Below, in pieces: positions 17,183 through 27,700 of a DNA stretch of 64,000 bases. The stretch lies in NCBI RefSeq assembly GCF_000411295.1, contig NZ_KE150421.1:1244825-1308824 (forward strand). The letters are read 5' to 3'. Below the pieces are notes generated by a model. That model was not told the origin of the DNA. It made no database searches and was given only the letters and a program-made list of their open reading frames with translations. The position numbers and the translations under genes were made by a program. Numbering within the stretch: the first letter of the stretch is position 1; the number at the start of each line of letters is the position of its first letter. This DNA is from Paenisporosarcina sp. HGH0030. Its GTDB lineage: Bacteria > Bacillota > Bacilli > Bacillales_A > Planococcaceae.

Positions 17183-18097
17183 TTATTTGTTTGCTGCATA
17201 AGCTTGTCGATCTTGTAATGCCTTTTGGGTAATCTCTTCTGCATTATCTTGTTCTGAACGATACCATTGGAAGAACACGATAGCCAATATGACTCCATAA
17301 ATGATTTCTTGAATAATTTTCATAATGACACCACCTAATTGCTGGTCTTCCATTACTGGCATATTCGTAAACAGTTCTGGACCGGACAAAGTTAATCCGG
17401 ACAATGTAGATGTAGGCACACAGAGTTCCATAGCTTTTAACCAAGCGTCACCATTTGAATAAGTCGCATACATTGGCTGACTTGCAAAGATAATCAGTGC
17501 ACAGGCAGGCGTAATCAAAATGGCGCTCCCAATAATATAACCAATTTTACTTAATCCGTGTACTTGGTGTTCACCTTTTAATTTATTCATGATTGGCCAC
17601 CAAAGAAGTACGGCAGATATGAACAAAAAGAGATTGAATACAGAATGGTAAAGCTCGTTTTGTTTAATATTATCCAAAATAAGTGGGATATGATATATAG
17701 AGAACAAGCCACTGAACACGATTAAAGCCAACAAAGGTTTGGTAAGGAATCTGAAGATGGGTTTAATAAATCGATTGTTGATGATTTTATGCCATACCCA
17801 TGTTGGAATTCCAACGATTAGCAATGGCGGAACTAACATTAACAATAAAGCCATTTGCGTCATGTGCATCGAAAATAAAATATGACTCATTAAATCGATA
17901 GGTGATCCTTTCACTGCGTAAAGCAAAAGCATGGCACTGACAAAAGCTGTAATTTCTTTTTTAGTTACAGGTTGAGTCTCTTCAAACCAATGCTGTTTTT
18001 TTGAAGTTATATAAAAATAAAGCCCTATAACTACTAGCGTCAATAATAGGAAAAACGGACTCCATAACGCTTGAAATCCAAATATACTTAAAGGCAT
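17183..18097 (-). CDS. ctaG: cytochrome c oxidase assembly factor CtaG
   Basis: This 304-residue polytopic membrane protein of the caa3-type CtaG family has six to seven hydrophobic segments. It carries conserved-looking histidines in HILFSMHMTQMALLLMLVPPLL and IYHIPLIL. In B. subtilis CtaG is needed for assembly of active caa3 oxidase, probably by delivery of copper to CuB. It is separated from ctaF by about 300 bp and a terminator, so it probably has its own promoter rather than reading through from ctaCDEF. Confidence 0.92.
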   Translation of the reverse strand: MPLSIFGFQALWSPFFLLLTLVVIGLYFYITSKKQHWFEETQPVTKKEITAFVSAMLLLYAVKGSPIDLMSHILFSMHMTQMALLLMLVPPLLIVGIPTWVWHKIINNRFIKPIFRFLTKPLLALIVFSGLFSIYHIPLILDNIKQNELYHSVFNLFLFISAVLLWWPIMNKLKGEHQVHGLSKIGYIIGSAILITPACALIIFASQPMYATYSNGDAWLKAMELCVPTSTLSGLTLSGPELFTNMPVMEDQQLGGVIMKIIQEIIYGVILAIVFFQWYRSEQDNAEEITQKALQDRQAYAANK

Positions 18098-18303
18098 CGT
18101 TACTCGCTCCTTTTTTCTTCAGTACCCCCATTATAAATCCCATCTGCCATAACATCAATGAACGAACTATGAACAATGCGATTAAATAGACTGAAATAGA
18201 GTAGAATTCGGTTCACTTCGAAATCTATCTTCGTATTTCTACTTATAAATAGGCTTAAATAAATTTTGATTTTGTAAAACAATTACATGGCTTTTCTAAA
18301 GTT

Positions 18304-18317
18304 TGTAAACGCTCTGA
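18304..18317 (-). promoter_or_regulatory. weak candidate cre box upstream of ctaG
   Basis: TGTAAACGCTCTGA matches the cre consensus except for one key position. It lies about 210 bp upstream of ctaG. The rest of the 18098-18343 gap shows nothing else I can name. Confidence 0.25.
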
Positions 18318-18343
18318 TTAGAATCTCCGACAAAAAATTGCCA

Positions 18344-18387
18344 TAAAAAAAAGCAAGCAAGGAAAAACAAAACTTTCCTTGCTCGCT
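18344..18387 (-). terminator. terminator after ctaF
   Basis: On the minus strand GCGAGCAAGGAAA pairs with TTTCCTTGCTTGC and is followed by eight T. It closes ctaCDEF. Confidence 0.9.
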
Positions 18388-18394
18388 TCGATCG

Positions 18395-18730
18395 TTAATT
18401 CCACCAAATAATTGTAACAAATGTCAATACGGTAATGAAACCTACAATTACCCCACTGTATAAAAACATGGATGCAGTTTCATGACCTTTATGGCTCATA
18501 TGCATGAAGTAATACAATTGTAAAACAACCTGAATCGCTGCCAATAACAAAATGATTGGTGCAACTAAATTTGGAGAGAAATCAGCATAGACTGCCGTGA
18601 ATGCGATCAAAGTTAAGAAAATCATAATCGCAAACGTTGTCAATTGTCCACGCATCTCATTTGCAGAACGTCGACGTTTATACTCATATTCGGTTTGAGA
18701 TTTTACATGATTGTGTACATCGTGTGCCAT
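18395..18730 (-). CDS. ctaF: cytochrome c oxidase subunit IV (caa3, CtaF)
   Basis: This 111-residue small subunit of the caa3 oxidase has three transmembrane helices (FAIMIFLTLIAFTAVYADF, LVAPIILLLAAIQVVLQLYY and YSGVIVGFITVLTFVTII). It carries the YYFMHMSHKG segment typical of bacterial subunit IV. The N-terminus is hydrophilic. It lies one base after ctaE and ends the ctaCDEF unit just before a strong terminator. Confidence 0.93.
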   Translation of the reverse strand: MAHDVHNHVKSQTEYEYKRRRSANEMRGQLTTFAIMIFLTLIAFTAVYADFSPNLVAPIILLLAAIQVVLQLYYFMHMSHKGHETASMFLYSGVIVGFITVLTFVTIIWWN

Positions 18731-18731
18731 C

Positions 18732-19358
18732 TTAACCCATCACTCCCATCAAGTATACTACCGTGAAGATAAATACCCACACTACGTCAATAAAGTGCCA
18801 GTAAAGAGAAGCTAAATAGAATTTAGGCGCATTATAAAGATTCAAGCCACGCTTCGAATTTCGAACCATAAGAAGGGTAATCCATACTAGTCCAACCAAG
18901 ACGTGAGCTCCGTGTGTTCCAACTAGTGTAAAGAAAGATGAACTGAAAGCACTTTGACCGTAAGTAAATCCTTCATGTACATAATGTTTAAACTCATAAA
19001 TTTCAAAGCCTAGGAATGCAGCGCCCAGTAATACTGTTACCATTAACCATGCTTGCATTGCTTTGAAGTTATAGTTTTTCATGTGATACATCGCATAAAC
19101 ACTTGTTAAAGATGAAGTCAAAAGTAACATTGTCATGATGAATACTAACGGTAATTCAAACAAACCTTGTGTCGTGAATTCCATTCCACTTGGACCTTTG
19201 TTTTTCAAAGCCAAATAAGTAGCAAACAAACTAGCGAATGTTACAGTTTCTCCACCAAGGAAAAGCCAAAATCCAACAAATTTATTTTTACCTTCCAAAG
19301 TGGAATTTTCCGGATGATCCGGCCAAGATTGTGGGGTGTACTTAGTATTTAAGTCCAT
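18732..19358 (-). CDS. ctaE: cytochrome c oxidase subunit III
   Basis: This 208-residue subunit III of the heme-copper oxidase has five hydrophobic helices. It contains the family segments FWLFLGGETVTFASLFATY, TLVGTHGAHVLVGLVW and LYWHFIDVVWVFIFTVVYL. It stabilises the oxidase core in the cytoplasmic membrane. It overlaps the ctaD stop and precedes ctaF by one base, consistent with tight operon coupling. Confidence 0.95.
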   Translation of the reverse strand: MDLNTKYTPQSWPDHPENSTLEGKNKFVGFWLFLGGETVTFASLFATYLALKNKGPSGMEFTTQGLFELPLVFIMTMLLLTSSLTSVYAMYHMKNYNFKAMQAWLMVTVLLGAAFLGFEIYEFKHYVHEGFTYGQSAFSSSFFTLVGTHGAHVLVGLVWITLLMVRNSKRGLNLYNAPKFYLASLYWHFIDVVWVFIFTVVYLMGVMG

Positions 19359-21223
19359 TAGTGTTTACCCCCTTTTTCATTCAATAAATCTTCTTTATGA
19401 ACATGATATCCATGGTCATCTTTCAATGAACGAACGATCATTGAACCGAATGTGATAGCTAATCCCAAGAACATCACAGGCACTGCCCAAGATTTTTCTC
19501 CATTGTATAAAGCACCAAATGCTCCTACGAATAGACCAAATGAAATAACAACAGGAATAAATGAATTGTTAGGCATATGGATATCGCCTACTGGCTCTGC
19601 GTAAGTCATTCCTTCTTTATTTCCTTCTTGTTTTTCAATCCAGAATGTATCCAGACCACGAACAAGTGGTGTTTGTTTAAAGTTGTAGAAAGGTACAGGT
19701 TGTGGAACAGCCCATTCTAAAGTACGACCATCACCCCATGGATCACGACCAACTTTTTCGTTTTTCACGATCGTCATGATGATGTTCACCACTAGAACAA
19801 TAACACCGGCTGCCATGAAAATAGCACCTAATGAACTGATGAGATTGTAAGTGTCCCATCCTTGGTTTGCACCATACGTGAACACACGACGTGGCATCCC
19901 AAGTAAACCTAGGAAATGTTGGATAAAGAACGTTAAGTGGAAACCAATGAAGAATAACCAGAAAGTTACTTTTCCAAGTGTTTCATTTAACATCGTGTTG
20001 AACATTAATGGCCAGTAGAAATGTAAACCAGCTAATAATCCAAGTACTACCCCACCAACAATAACATAGTGGAAATGAGCAACAATAAAGTATGAATCGT
20101 GCAATTGATAATCAAGAGGTGCAGCAGCTTGCATGATCCCCGTTACACCACCAGCAACGAAAGATGGGATAAACCCAATCGCGTAAAGCATAGGTGTTGT
20201 AAAGATGATACTTCCGCCCCACATTGTAAGCAACCAGTTAAAGATTTTTACTCCGGTAGGAACCGCGATTGCCATTGTCGCAACAGCAAAGATTGCGTTA
20301 GCAGTTGGTCCCATACCTACTGTAAACATATGATGTGCCCAAACCATGAATCCTAAGAAACCGATTAATACAGTTGCGAAGACCATAGCTGAATAACCAA
20401 ACAAACGTTTACGTGAGAACGTAGGGAATATTTCTGAGAAGATACCGAAAGCAGGTAAAATCAAGATATATACTTCAGGATGTCCGAAGATCCAGAATAA
20501 ATGCTCCCAAATAATAGTATTACCACCCATTGTATGATCAAAGAAGTTTCCTCCGAACATACGGTCAACGATCATGAAAATGATCCCAATCGTCAATGGT
20601 GGGAAAGCGAATAGAATTAATGCTGATGCAACAAAAGTTGTCCAAGTGAACAATGGCATACGCATGTAAGTCATACCTGGTGCACGCATGTTGATAATTG
20701 TAACTAGGAAGTTAATACCTCCGATTAATGTACCAAAACCGGAAATGAATAGACCTAAAGCATAAAAGTCAATCCCATGACCCGGTGAAGCTAATGAAAG
20801 CGATGCATATGAAGTCCATCCTGCATCAGGTGCTCCTCCCAAGAACCAAGATAAGTTAAGGAATACTCCTCCGAAGAAGAATAACCAGAAACCTAAAGAG
20901 TTTAAGAATGGGAAAGCAACGTCACGCGCACCGATTTGAAGTGGCATAACGGCATTCATAAAGCCTAATAACAATGGCATGGCAGCCAGGAAAATCATGG
21001 TTGTACCATGCATCGTGATAATTTGATTGAAAAGACCAGCACTCACAAAATCATTGTCAGGTTGTGCTAGTTGTATACGTATAAGCATAGCCTCGATACC
21101 GCCGACGATAAAGAAGAATCCACCGGTAATGAGGTAAAGGATGGCAATTTTCTTATGATCGACTGTTGTTAAATAGTCCCAAAGAGTGGCACCAAAGCCT
21201 TTTTTCTGTGCGATTGAACTCAC
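19358..21223 (-). CDS. ctaD: cytochrome c oxidase subunit I
   Basis: This 621-residue catalytic subunit reduces oxygen to water and pumps protons. The heme a3/CuB signature is present in WIFGHPEVYILILPAFGI and WAHHMFTVGMGP, and the heme ligand region in DSYFIVAHFHYVIVGG. More than twelve transmembrane helices are evident. The length is that of caa3-type CtaD, with a C-terminal extension. It is the second gene of ctaCDEF, between the subunit II and III genes. Confidence 0.97.
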   Translation of the reverse strand: MSSIAQKKGFGATLWDYLTTVDHKKIAILYLITGGFFFIVGGIEAMLIRIQLAQPDNDFVSAGLFNQIITMHGTTMIFLAAMPLLLGFMNAVMPLQIGARDVAFPFLNSLGFWLFFFGGVFLNLSWFLGGAPDAGWTSYASLSLASPGHGIDFYALGLFISGFGTLIGGINFLVTIINMRAPGMTYMRMPLFTWTTFVASALILFAFPPLTIGIIFMIVDRMFGGNFFDHTMGGNTIIWEHLFWIFGHPEVYILILPAFGIFSEIFPTFSRKRLFGYSAMVFATVLIGFLGFMVWAHHMFTVGMGPTANAIFAVATMAIAVPTGVKIFNWLLTMWGGSIIFTTPMLYAIGFIPSFVAGGVTGIMQAAAPLDYQLHDSYFIVAHFHYVIVGGVVLGLLAGLHFYWPLMFNTMLNETLGKVTFWLFFIGFHLTFFIQHFLGLLGMPRRVFTYGANQGWDTYNLISSLGAIFMAAGVIVLVVNIIMTIVKNEKVGRDPWGDGRTLEWAVPQPVPFYNFKQTPLVRGLDTFWIEKQEGNKEGMTYAEPVGDIHMPNNSFIPVVISFGLFVGAFGALYNGEKSWAVPVMFLGLAITFGSMIVRSLKDDHGYHVHKEDLLNEKGGKH

Positions 21224-21257
21224 AACTTTAACCTCCTTCTTGTCATTCTGTAGAAGA

Positions 21258-22352
21258 TTAATCTTCTACAGATAGTCCCATTAAGTATTCTGTCAGAGCT
21301 GTGAGCTCTTGATCTGTTAATTCTTTACCATTTCTATTAGGTAAATCTTCAGGTTGAGGCATCAAGTTACCTGGTTTATGCTCTTCAGGATCATTAATCC
21401 ATGCCTTAACGTTTTCATCTGTTTTTTCCATGAATCCAGCCACTCGGTTACGATCTCCGAAGGTCGCTAAGTTAGGACCTACACCACCAGTTGTGCCCGC
21501 ACCTGATACAGCATGACAAGCAATACAGCTAGTGTTGAAGATTTCCTGACCTTGCTGAGCAACGTCACCTTCTGGTGTTTCTTCTGCTTTTGATGCTTTC
21601 ATGTCTGCTACCCAAGCATCAAAATCATCACGGTCTAAAGATCTTACTTTAAAGTCCATTAGTGCATGTGAAGGACCACAAAGTTCCGCACACTTACCAT
21701 AAAACACACCATCTTCAAGACTATCTGAAGGATTGTCGAATGTTAAATAGAATGTGTTTAGGTTCTCAACGTTTGTATCCATTTTACCGCCCGCTGCAGG
21801 AATCCAGAATGAGTGTTTAACATCTGCTGCTTTAAGGTTAAAGTAAACTTTCTCTTGCGTCGGTACTACTAATTCTTGGGATGTAACGATTCCCAAATCC
21901 GGATACTCAAATTCCCACCAGTAAAGATTTGCTTTAACGTTAACCGTTACTGCTGTCTTATTGCCTTTTGCATCGACTGCATCCATACCACTGACATCCG
22001 CCAATTTATATGTAGAGACTACAGTAGGAACTGTCAAAATCAATAGTAAAATAATCGGAACGATAGTCCAGATAAGTTCTAATTTGTGACTTCCTTCTAC
22101 TTGCTTAGGAATTACATGTTCGCCCACTTTAGAACGACGGAACTTGACGATTGCAAGAACGTAAACAATCATTACTACAATAATAACAAGTACCATGATT
22201 CCTGTTGAAAGCAACATTAAATCCAATTGATCTCTACCGACTTGTCCTGCTGGAGTAAGTGTAGATAAGTGTTCTTCACCGCATCCAGACAAAAAGACCG
22301 TTAGAGCTGTCAGCAGAGAAAAGAGACGCCACTTTTTGAGCCCTTTCATCAT
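21258..22352 (-). CDS. ctaC: cytochrome c oxidase subunit II with fused cytochrome c domain
   Basis: This 364-residue caa3-type subunit II is a lipoprotein: the signal peptide ends in the lipobox LSGC near residue 24. Two transmembrane helices follow, then the CuA domain with CAELCGPSHALM near residue 225. A C-terminal cytochrome c domain has the heme motif CIACH near residue 285 and an axial Met in GNLMPQPEDLP. It receives electrons from the quinol-cytochrome c branch and passes them to CtaD. GAGGGG precedes the start by 12 bases, rather far. Confidence 0.95.
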   Translation of the reverse strand: MMKGLKKWRLFSLLTALTVFLSGCGEEHLSTLTPAGQVGRDQLDLMLLSTGIMVLVIIVVMIVYVLAIVKFRRSKVGEHVIPKQVEGSHKLELIWTIVPIILLLILTVPTVVSTYKLADVSGMDAVDAKGNKTAVTVNVKANLYWWEFEYPDLGIVTSQELVVPTQEKVYFNLKAADVKHSFWIPAAGGKMDTNVENLNTFYLTFDNPSDSLEDGVFYGKCAELCGPSHALMDFKVRSLDRDDFDAWVADMKASKAEETPEGDVAQQGQEIFNTSCIACHAVSGAGTTGGVGPNLATFGDRNRVAGFMEKTDENVKAWINDPEEHKPGNLMPQPEDLPNRNGKELTDQELTALTEYLMGLSVED

Positions 22353-22451
22353 AGCTTAATCAAACCCCTCTTTCGTAGTTGTATTCATGTGTAAATCGGA
22401 CTGTGGTTCCATTCTATATGAATTCTAAATTCAAAGAAAGAATCCCAAAAG

Positions 22452-23369
22452 TTAGCTAAAAATCGAGAAAATAATCATCGAGACAAAAATGATGGTCATG
22501 TAATTTAAGGAATAGATAAACATGCCTTTTGCCCATTTTAAATCATCTTCCGCTTTAAAGCCTTTTAGTGCAAGTACGAGCCATCCAATATTAAGCACAG
22601 TAGCGAGGACGAGGAACCATGTTCCTAGTTCCATGAGTAAGAATGGAAGTGGGAAAAGAACTAAAATCCACAGAAGCATGGAGCGCTTCGTATGTGCAAA
22701 TCCTTTAATAACCGGCAACATCGGAATGCCTGCCGCCCGGTATTCTTCCGTTCGTTTCATAGCAAGTGCATAAAAGTGTGGAGGCTGCCATGCGAACATG
22801 ATGAGGAATAATGCAAGTGCACCCCATCCAAGTGTAGGTTCAACTGCTGCCCATCCGATTACTGGAGGAATAGCCCCTGATATACTCCCAACGATTGTAT
22901 TGCTCACATGCCTTCTTTTTGACCACATGGTATAAAGGACAACGTAACTGATAATACCAGCAAGTCCCCATATACCAGCTGAAAACGATGCCATAAATAA
23001 CAAAATCTCACCGACAACCATGAAGGACAGAGCAACGGACAATACGGCAGTTGGTTTGAATCGTCCCGTCACAGTCGGTCTGGATTTTGTTCTCGCCATA
23101 ATTGGATCTATATCCTGATCGATGTAGTTGTTCATTGCGGCTGAACCGGCAATAATCAACGCTGCACCGACAAGAGTATAAAACATGAGGTCCATCTCAT
23201 CTAAGAAGTGACGGTTTGAAAATTGAAATGCCAACCATAATCCCGTAAACGTAGTCACAAGGTTTGAGTTTACAATTCCAATCTTAATCAATGCAAGAAA
23301 GTCTTTAACAAATGATGTTGTTTCAAGATCCGCATCAGTTCTTGCATTGATCGCGCGACCGTTTGACAT
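22452..23369 (-). CDS. ctaB: protoheme IX farnesyltransferase (heme O synthase)
   Basis: This 305-residue UbiA-type prenyltransferase attaches farnesyl to heme b, making heme O for the caa3 oxidase. The allylic diphosphate-binding motif is NNYIDQDIDPIMARTKSRP near residues 80-100, with a second acidic segment at WQPPHFYALAMKRTEEYRAAG (quoted in part). There are about eight to nine transmembrane helices. The start at 23369 has AAAGGGGGAG upstream. It is divergent from ctaA and upstream of ctaC, as in B. subtilis. Confidence 0.95.
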   Translation of the reverse strand: MSNGRAINARTDADLETTSFVKDFLALIKIGIVNSNLVTTFTGLWLAFQFSNRHFLDEMDLMFYTLVGAALIIAGSAAMNNYIDQDIDPIMARTKSRPTVTGRFKPTAVLSVALSFMVVGEILLFMASFSAGIWGLAGIISYVVLYTMWSKRRHVSNTIVGSISGAIPPVIGWAAVEPTLGWGALALFLIMFAWQPPHFYALAMKRTEEYRAAGIPMLPVIKGFAHTKRSMLLWILVLFPLPFLLMELGTWFLVLATVLNIGWLVLALKGFKAEDDLKWAKGMFIYSLNYMTIIFVSMIIFSIFS

Positions 23370-23529
23370 GATAACTCCCCCTTTCAAAGTTGTAAGCATA
23401 TTCCGCTACACTTACTATATCGAAAAACTTATGCTAATTCTATATTTAAGTTCAAATTCGATAAAAAGCCATAGCGGTTTCCTGTCAATTTGACACAACA
23501 TATCTATAGTAAAGCATTTTCTAAAAAGT

Positions 23530-23571
23530 TTTGTGAATGGAAAGAGAATATTTTATGAACAATTTGTGAAT
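23530..23571 (+). promoter_or_regulatory. phased ResD-type binding sites in the ctaA-ctaB gap
   Basis: TTTGTGAAT occurs perfectly at 23530-23538 and 23563-23571, with a degenerate TTTATGAAC at 23552-23560. The starts are 22 and 11 bp apart, all on one helical face. TTTGTGAAT is the described ResD consensus in B. subtilis, where ResD activates ctaA and ctaB. The remainder of the 321-bp gap holds the ctaA promoter. Confidence 0.7.
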
Positions 23572-23607
23572 TGGGTATCCTTACTGTTGTTGTTTCTCTG
23601 TTAAACA

Positions 23608-23636
23608 TTGTTTTTTGTCATATTCTTAGCTATTAT
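23608..23636 (+). promoter_or_regulatory. likely ctaA promoter
   Basis: TTGTTT, 17 bp, TATTAT lies about 55 bp before ctaA. Its weak -35 hexamer fits an activator-dependent promoter served by the ResD-type sites just upstream. Confidence 0.5.
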
Positions 23637-23691
23637 CAAACATGCAGGTATCGCATTTTCGCGATCAGTATAGACAAAGTAGGTGTCATTC

Positions 23692-24612
23692 ATGCAACAA
23701 AGTAAATACTTAAAGTGGTTTGCTGTTGCTTCTACAATCGGCATGTTGCTCATAATTCTTGGTGGAGCACTTGTTACGAAAACAGAAAGTGGCATGGGTT
23801 GCGGCAGACACTGGCCGGGATGCAATGGAGAACTAATTCCCGACAAAATCACTACTGAAGTTTTAATTGAATTTTCTCACCGTCTCGTAACTGGTTCGGT
23901 AGGTTTTCTCATCTTGATCTTATCCGTTTGGTCATGGAAAGCAATGGGACATATACGCGAAACAAAATTTTTAGCTTTTATGGCAATGTTTTTCTTGATT
24001 TTACAAGCGCTAATTGGTGCAGCTCAAGTTCTATGGGGACAAGGTGACTTTATATTAGCCCTCCATTTTGGTATTTCCTTAATATCATTCGCCTCAGTTT
24101 TATTGTTAACGCTTCTGATTTTTGAAGTCGATCGCAAATTTGATGCGGATAAGTTACAGATTGGGAAAAAATTGAAATGGCATACAATAGGAGTTGCCCT
24201 TTACTCCTATATAGTCGTTTACACAGGTGCCCTCGTTCGCCATACAGATTCAGGCTTAATCTGTGCGGATTGGCCAATGTGTCGTAACGGAGATTTCTCT
24301 TTACCAGCCAACCTTTATGAATGGGTGCAAATGGGACATCGTACAGCGGCCGGACTAATTTTCCTCTGGATTGGTTTCATAGCATGGCATGCATTCAAGA
24401 ATTATAGAGACCAACGAGTTTTATCTTATGGGTGGATTATTGCGTTTGCTATCGTCTCACTTCAAGTCATATCAGGTATGCTAGTAGTGTTGACAAGGCT
24501 GAACTTATTCTTCGCTTTACTACATTCTCTACTCATCACACTACTATTTGGATTGCTATGTTATATGATTTTGCTCCTATCTCGTAGCCGTTCTAAAAAA
24601 ACATCACTTTAA
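23692..24612 (+). CDS. ctaA: heme A synthase
   Basis: This 306-residue, eight-helix membrane enzyme oxidises heme O to heme A. The paired heme-ligand histidines are visible in EFSHRLVTGSVG and LALHFGISLIS in the first half, and in MGHRTAAGLIF and LLHSLLITLLF in the second, the internal repeat typical of CtaA. The cysteine pairs CGRHWPGC and CADWPMC lie in extracellular loops. The ATG at 23692 has AGGTG six bases upstream. It ends at a strong terminator. Confidence 0.95.
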   Translation: MQQSKYLKWFAVASTIGMLLIILGGALVTKTESGMGCGRHWPGCNGELIPDKITTEVLIEFSHRLVTGSVGFLILILSVWSWKAMGHIRETKFLAFMAMFFLILQALIGAAQVLWGQGDFILALHFGISLISFASVLLLTLLIFEVDRKFDADKLQIGKKLKWHTIGVALYSYIVVYTGALVRHTDSGLICADWPMCRNGDFSLPANLYEWVQMGHRTAAGLIFLWIGFIAWHAFKNYRDQRVLSYGWIIAFAIVSLQVISGMLVVLTRLNLFFALLHSLLITLLFGLLCYMILLLSRSRSKKTSL

Positions 24613-24647
24613 AAGCAGTTCCGCGTACATGCGGAACTGCTTTTTTC
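24611..24647 (+). terminator. terminator after ctaA
   Basis: AAAAGCAGTTCCGC pairs with GCGGAACTGCTTTT around a 6-nt loop and is followed by TTTTTT. Confidence 0.92.
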
Positions 24648-24680
24648 GATAGAAATGGAATTAGTATAGATGGATATAAG

Positions 24681-24727
24681 AAAAGGCATCAACTTCGACC
24701 GTTAACGGTTTCAGCTGATGCCCTTTT
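24681..24727 (-). terminator. terminator after pyc
   Basis: On the minus strand GGGCATCA...TGATGCC arms with an inner ACCGTTAACGGT palindrome are followed by TTTTC. Confidence 0.75.
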
Positions 24728-24787
24728 AATGTTGATTTTTATCAATGCTAGTGCAAATGTACGACAGTCAACAGTATCGTGTTAAAT

Positions 24788-27700
24788 CTACTCTTTTTCC
24801 ATTTCAATCAACAAGTCACCCGTTGTAATAGAAGAGCCGGTAGTGACATGAATTTCTTTCACAACACCATCATACGGAGCCTGGACAGTTGTTTCCATTT
24901 TCATCGCTTCAGTAATAAGCAAATGATCTCCACGCTTTACTCGACTACCCTTATCTATTACTACTTTTAATACAGTTCCTGGCATCGTAGCACCAATATG
25001 ATCAGGGTTACCGACGTCCGCTATCGGTTTTTGTGTAATATCCGATTCAATCGTCAAGTCCTGGATGATTACTTCCCTTGGCTGTCCATTCAATTCGAAA
25101 TAAAGGACGCGATTTCCGTCCGATTGAGGTTGGCTAATCGATACTAGTTTTACGAGTAACGTTTTACCTTTCTCAATTTCCACTTGGATTTCTTCACCTA
25201 AGCGCATACCGTACAAGAAGGTTGGAGTATCCAATACGGAAACATCCCCAAATTTCTTCACAATATCCGAGTATTCATCGAACACTTTTGGATACAACGC
25301 ATATGCCAGTACTTCATGACTTGTAACCGGACGACTCAATTTATGGAAAAGCTCTTCTTTCAGCTTATCGAAATTGACTGGTTCCAACAATTCACCTGGG
25401 CGCACAGTAATAGCTTCGCGTCCTTTTAAGATTACCTGTTGCAGTTCTTTCGGGAACCCGCCGTAAGGCTGCCCAATATATCCTTGGAAGAACTCGATTA
25501 CTGAATCAGGGAAATCAATTGTTTGTCCTCGGGTAAGTACCGTTTCTTCCGTTAAATCATTTTGAACCATGAAGAGCGCCATATCACCGACAACTTTTGA
25601 TGAAGGCGTAACTTTGACAACATCACCAAACATTAAGTTAACGGTTGAATACATATCTTTTACTTCTTCAAAACGCTCACCCAAGCCAACTGCTTTCGCT
25701 TGTTGTTGCAAATTGGAATACTGACCACCCGGCATTTCATGGACATAAATTTCAGAATGTGGACTCATCATGCCAGACTCGAAATCCTGGTAGTATTTGC
25801 GTACATCTTCCCAGTAGTGAGAAAGTTTCTCCAAAGCTTTAATATCAGTTCGCACTTCGCGCTTACTGCCTTTTAATGCATACGCAAGCGTATTTGTGCT
25901 CGGTTGGGATGTCAGTCCTGCCATCGTTCCTAACGCTGTGTCAACGATGTCTACGCCAGCATCAATCGCTCTACCGTACAAGTAAATTCCGTTGCCACTC
26001 GTATCATGTGTATGCAAATGAATCGGAAGTGAAACTGTGTCTTTTAATTCTGAAATTAATCGGTATGCCGCTTCGGGTTTCAGTAAACCAGCCATATCTT
26101 TAATGGCTAAAATATGTGCACCTGCTGCTTCCAATTCTTTTGCCATTTCTTTGTAATAAGCGACCGTATATTTGTCACGACTGTCATCTAAAATATCACC
26201 CGTATAACAAATTGCCGCCTCCGCTATTTTGCCTGATTGTCGAGCTGCATCAATGGCCACTTCCATCCCTTTGATCCAGTTTAAACTATCAAATACGCGG
26301 AAAACATCGATTCCCGCTTCTGCTGATGTCTGTACAAATTCACGGATAACATTGTCAGGGTAGTTTTTATAACCCACAGCATTTGCCCCACGAATCAGCA
26401 TCTGCAACAACACATTTGGAATCATTTCACGCATTTTAATGAGTCGATCCCATGGATTTTCCTTAAGGAATCGATATGCAACGTCAAATGTGGCGCCACC
26501 CCACATTTCAAATGAAAACGCATCATGCATGGCTCTTGCCGACTGCTCTGCAATTTCATACATATCATGAGAACGGACGCGTGTTGCAAGCAATGATTGG
26601 TGTGCATCACGGAACGTAGTGTCTGTCACCAAAACATCTTTTTGTTCATGTATCCACTTGACTAGTCCCTCTGCTCCACGTTCATTAAGAATTTGTTTAG
26701 TACCCTCAGTAGGCGGAACAAGCAAATCTATTTGTGGTTTTCTTGGCAAGCCAAACACAGGTTTTGATGCTTTTTCGATACCGGGGAAACCATTCACTGT
26801 CACATTACCGATATAATTCAGTAGCTTTGTCCCTCTATCTTTTCGGGTTGCGAAGAGGAACAATTCCGGTGTGGAATCAATAAAGCTGGTATTGAAATTT
26901 CCTGTTAAGAAGTTTTTATGTTTTACTACATTTTCTAAAAAAGGAATATTCGTTTTTATACCTCTGATACGGAATTCCTGTAAGTTCCGATCCATTTTAG
27001 CGGCTGCTTCTTTAAACGTTTTTCCCCATGTCGATACTTTGACAAGTAGCGAGTCATAATATGGAGAAATCACAGCCCCTTGGTAACCATTCCCTGCATC
27101 GAGACGCACCCCAAATCCACCACCAGATCGGTATACCATCAATTTCCCGGTGTCGGGCATAAACTGATTTAAAGGATCTTCGGTTGTCACACGGGATTGA
27201 ATAGCGAATCCGAAAAGTGGAATGTCTTGTTGCAACGGCATGCCAATTTCTTCTTCATATAAAGCTGATCCATCTGCTATGTGAATTTGGGTATGAACGA
27301 TATCGATACCGGTAATCATTTCGGTAATCGTATGTTCTACTTGAATTCTCGGATTCACTTCGATGAAGTAAAACTCATCACCTGCAACTAAAAATTCAAC
27401 TGTGCCTGCATTTATGTACTGAACATTATTCATTAATTGAACCGCGGAATCACAAATGCGGTCGCGCAATTCTTTTGTTATGGAATTGGATGGGGCGATT
27501 TCCACTACTTTTTGATGTCTTCGCTGAATCGAACAATCACGTTCATACAAGTGAACCAAATTGCCATGCTTATCCCCAAGAATTTGAACTTCTATGTGTT
27601 TCGGTTTATCAACAAATTTCTCTACATAGACTTCATCCGACCCAAACGCGGCTTTTGCTTCTGATTTTGCGCGTTCGTAAGCCGACTCCAAGTCTTGTGC

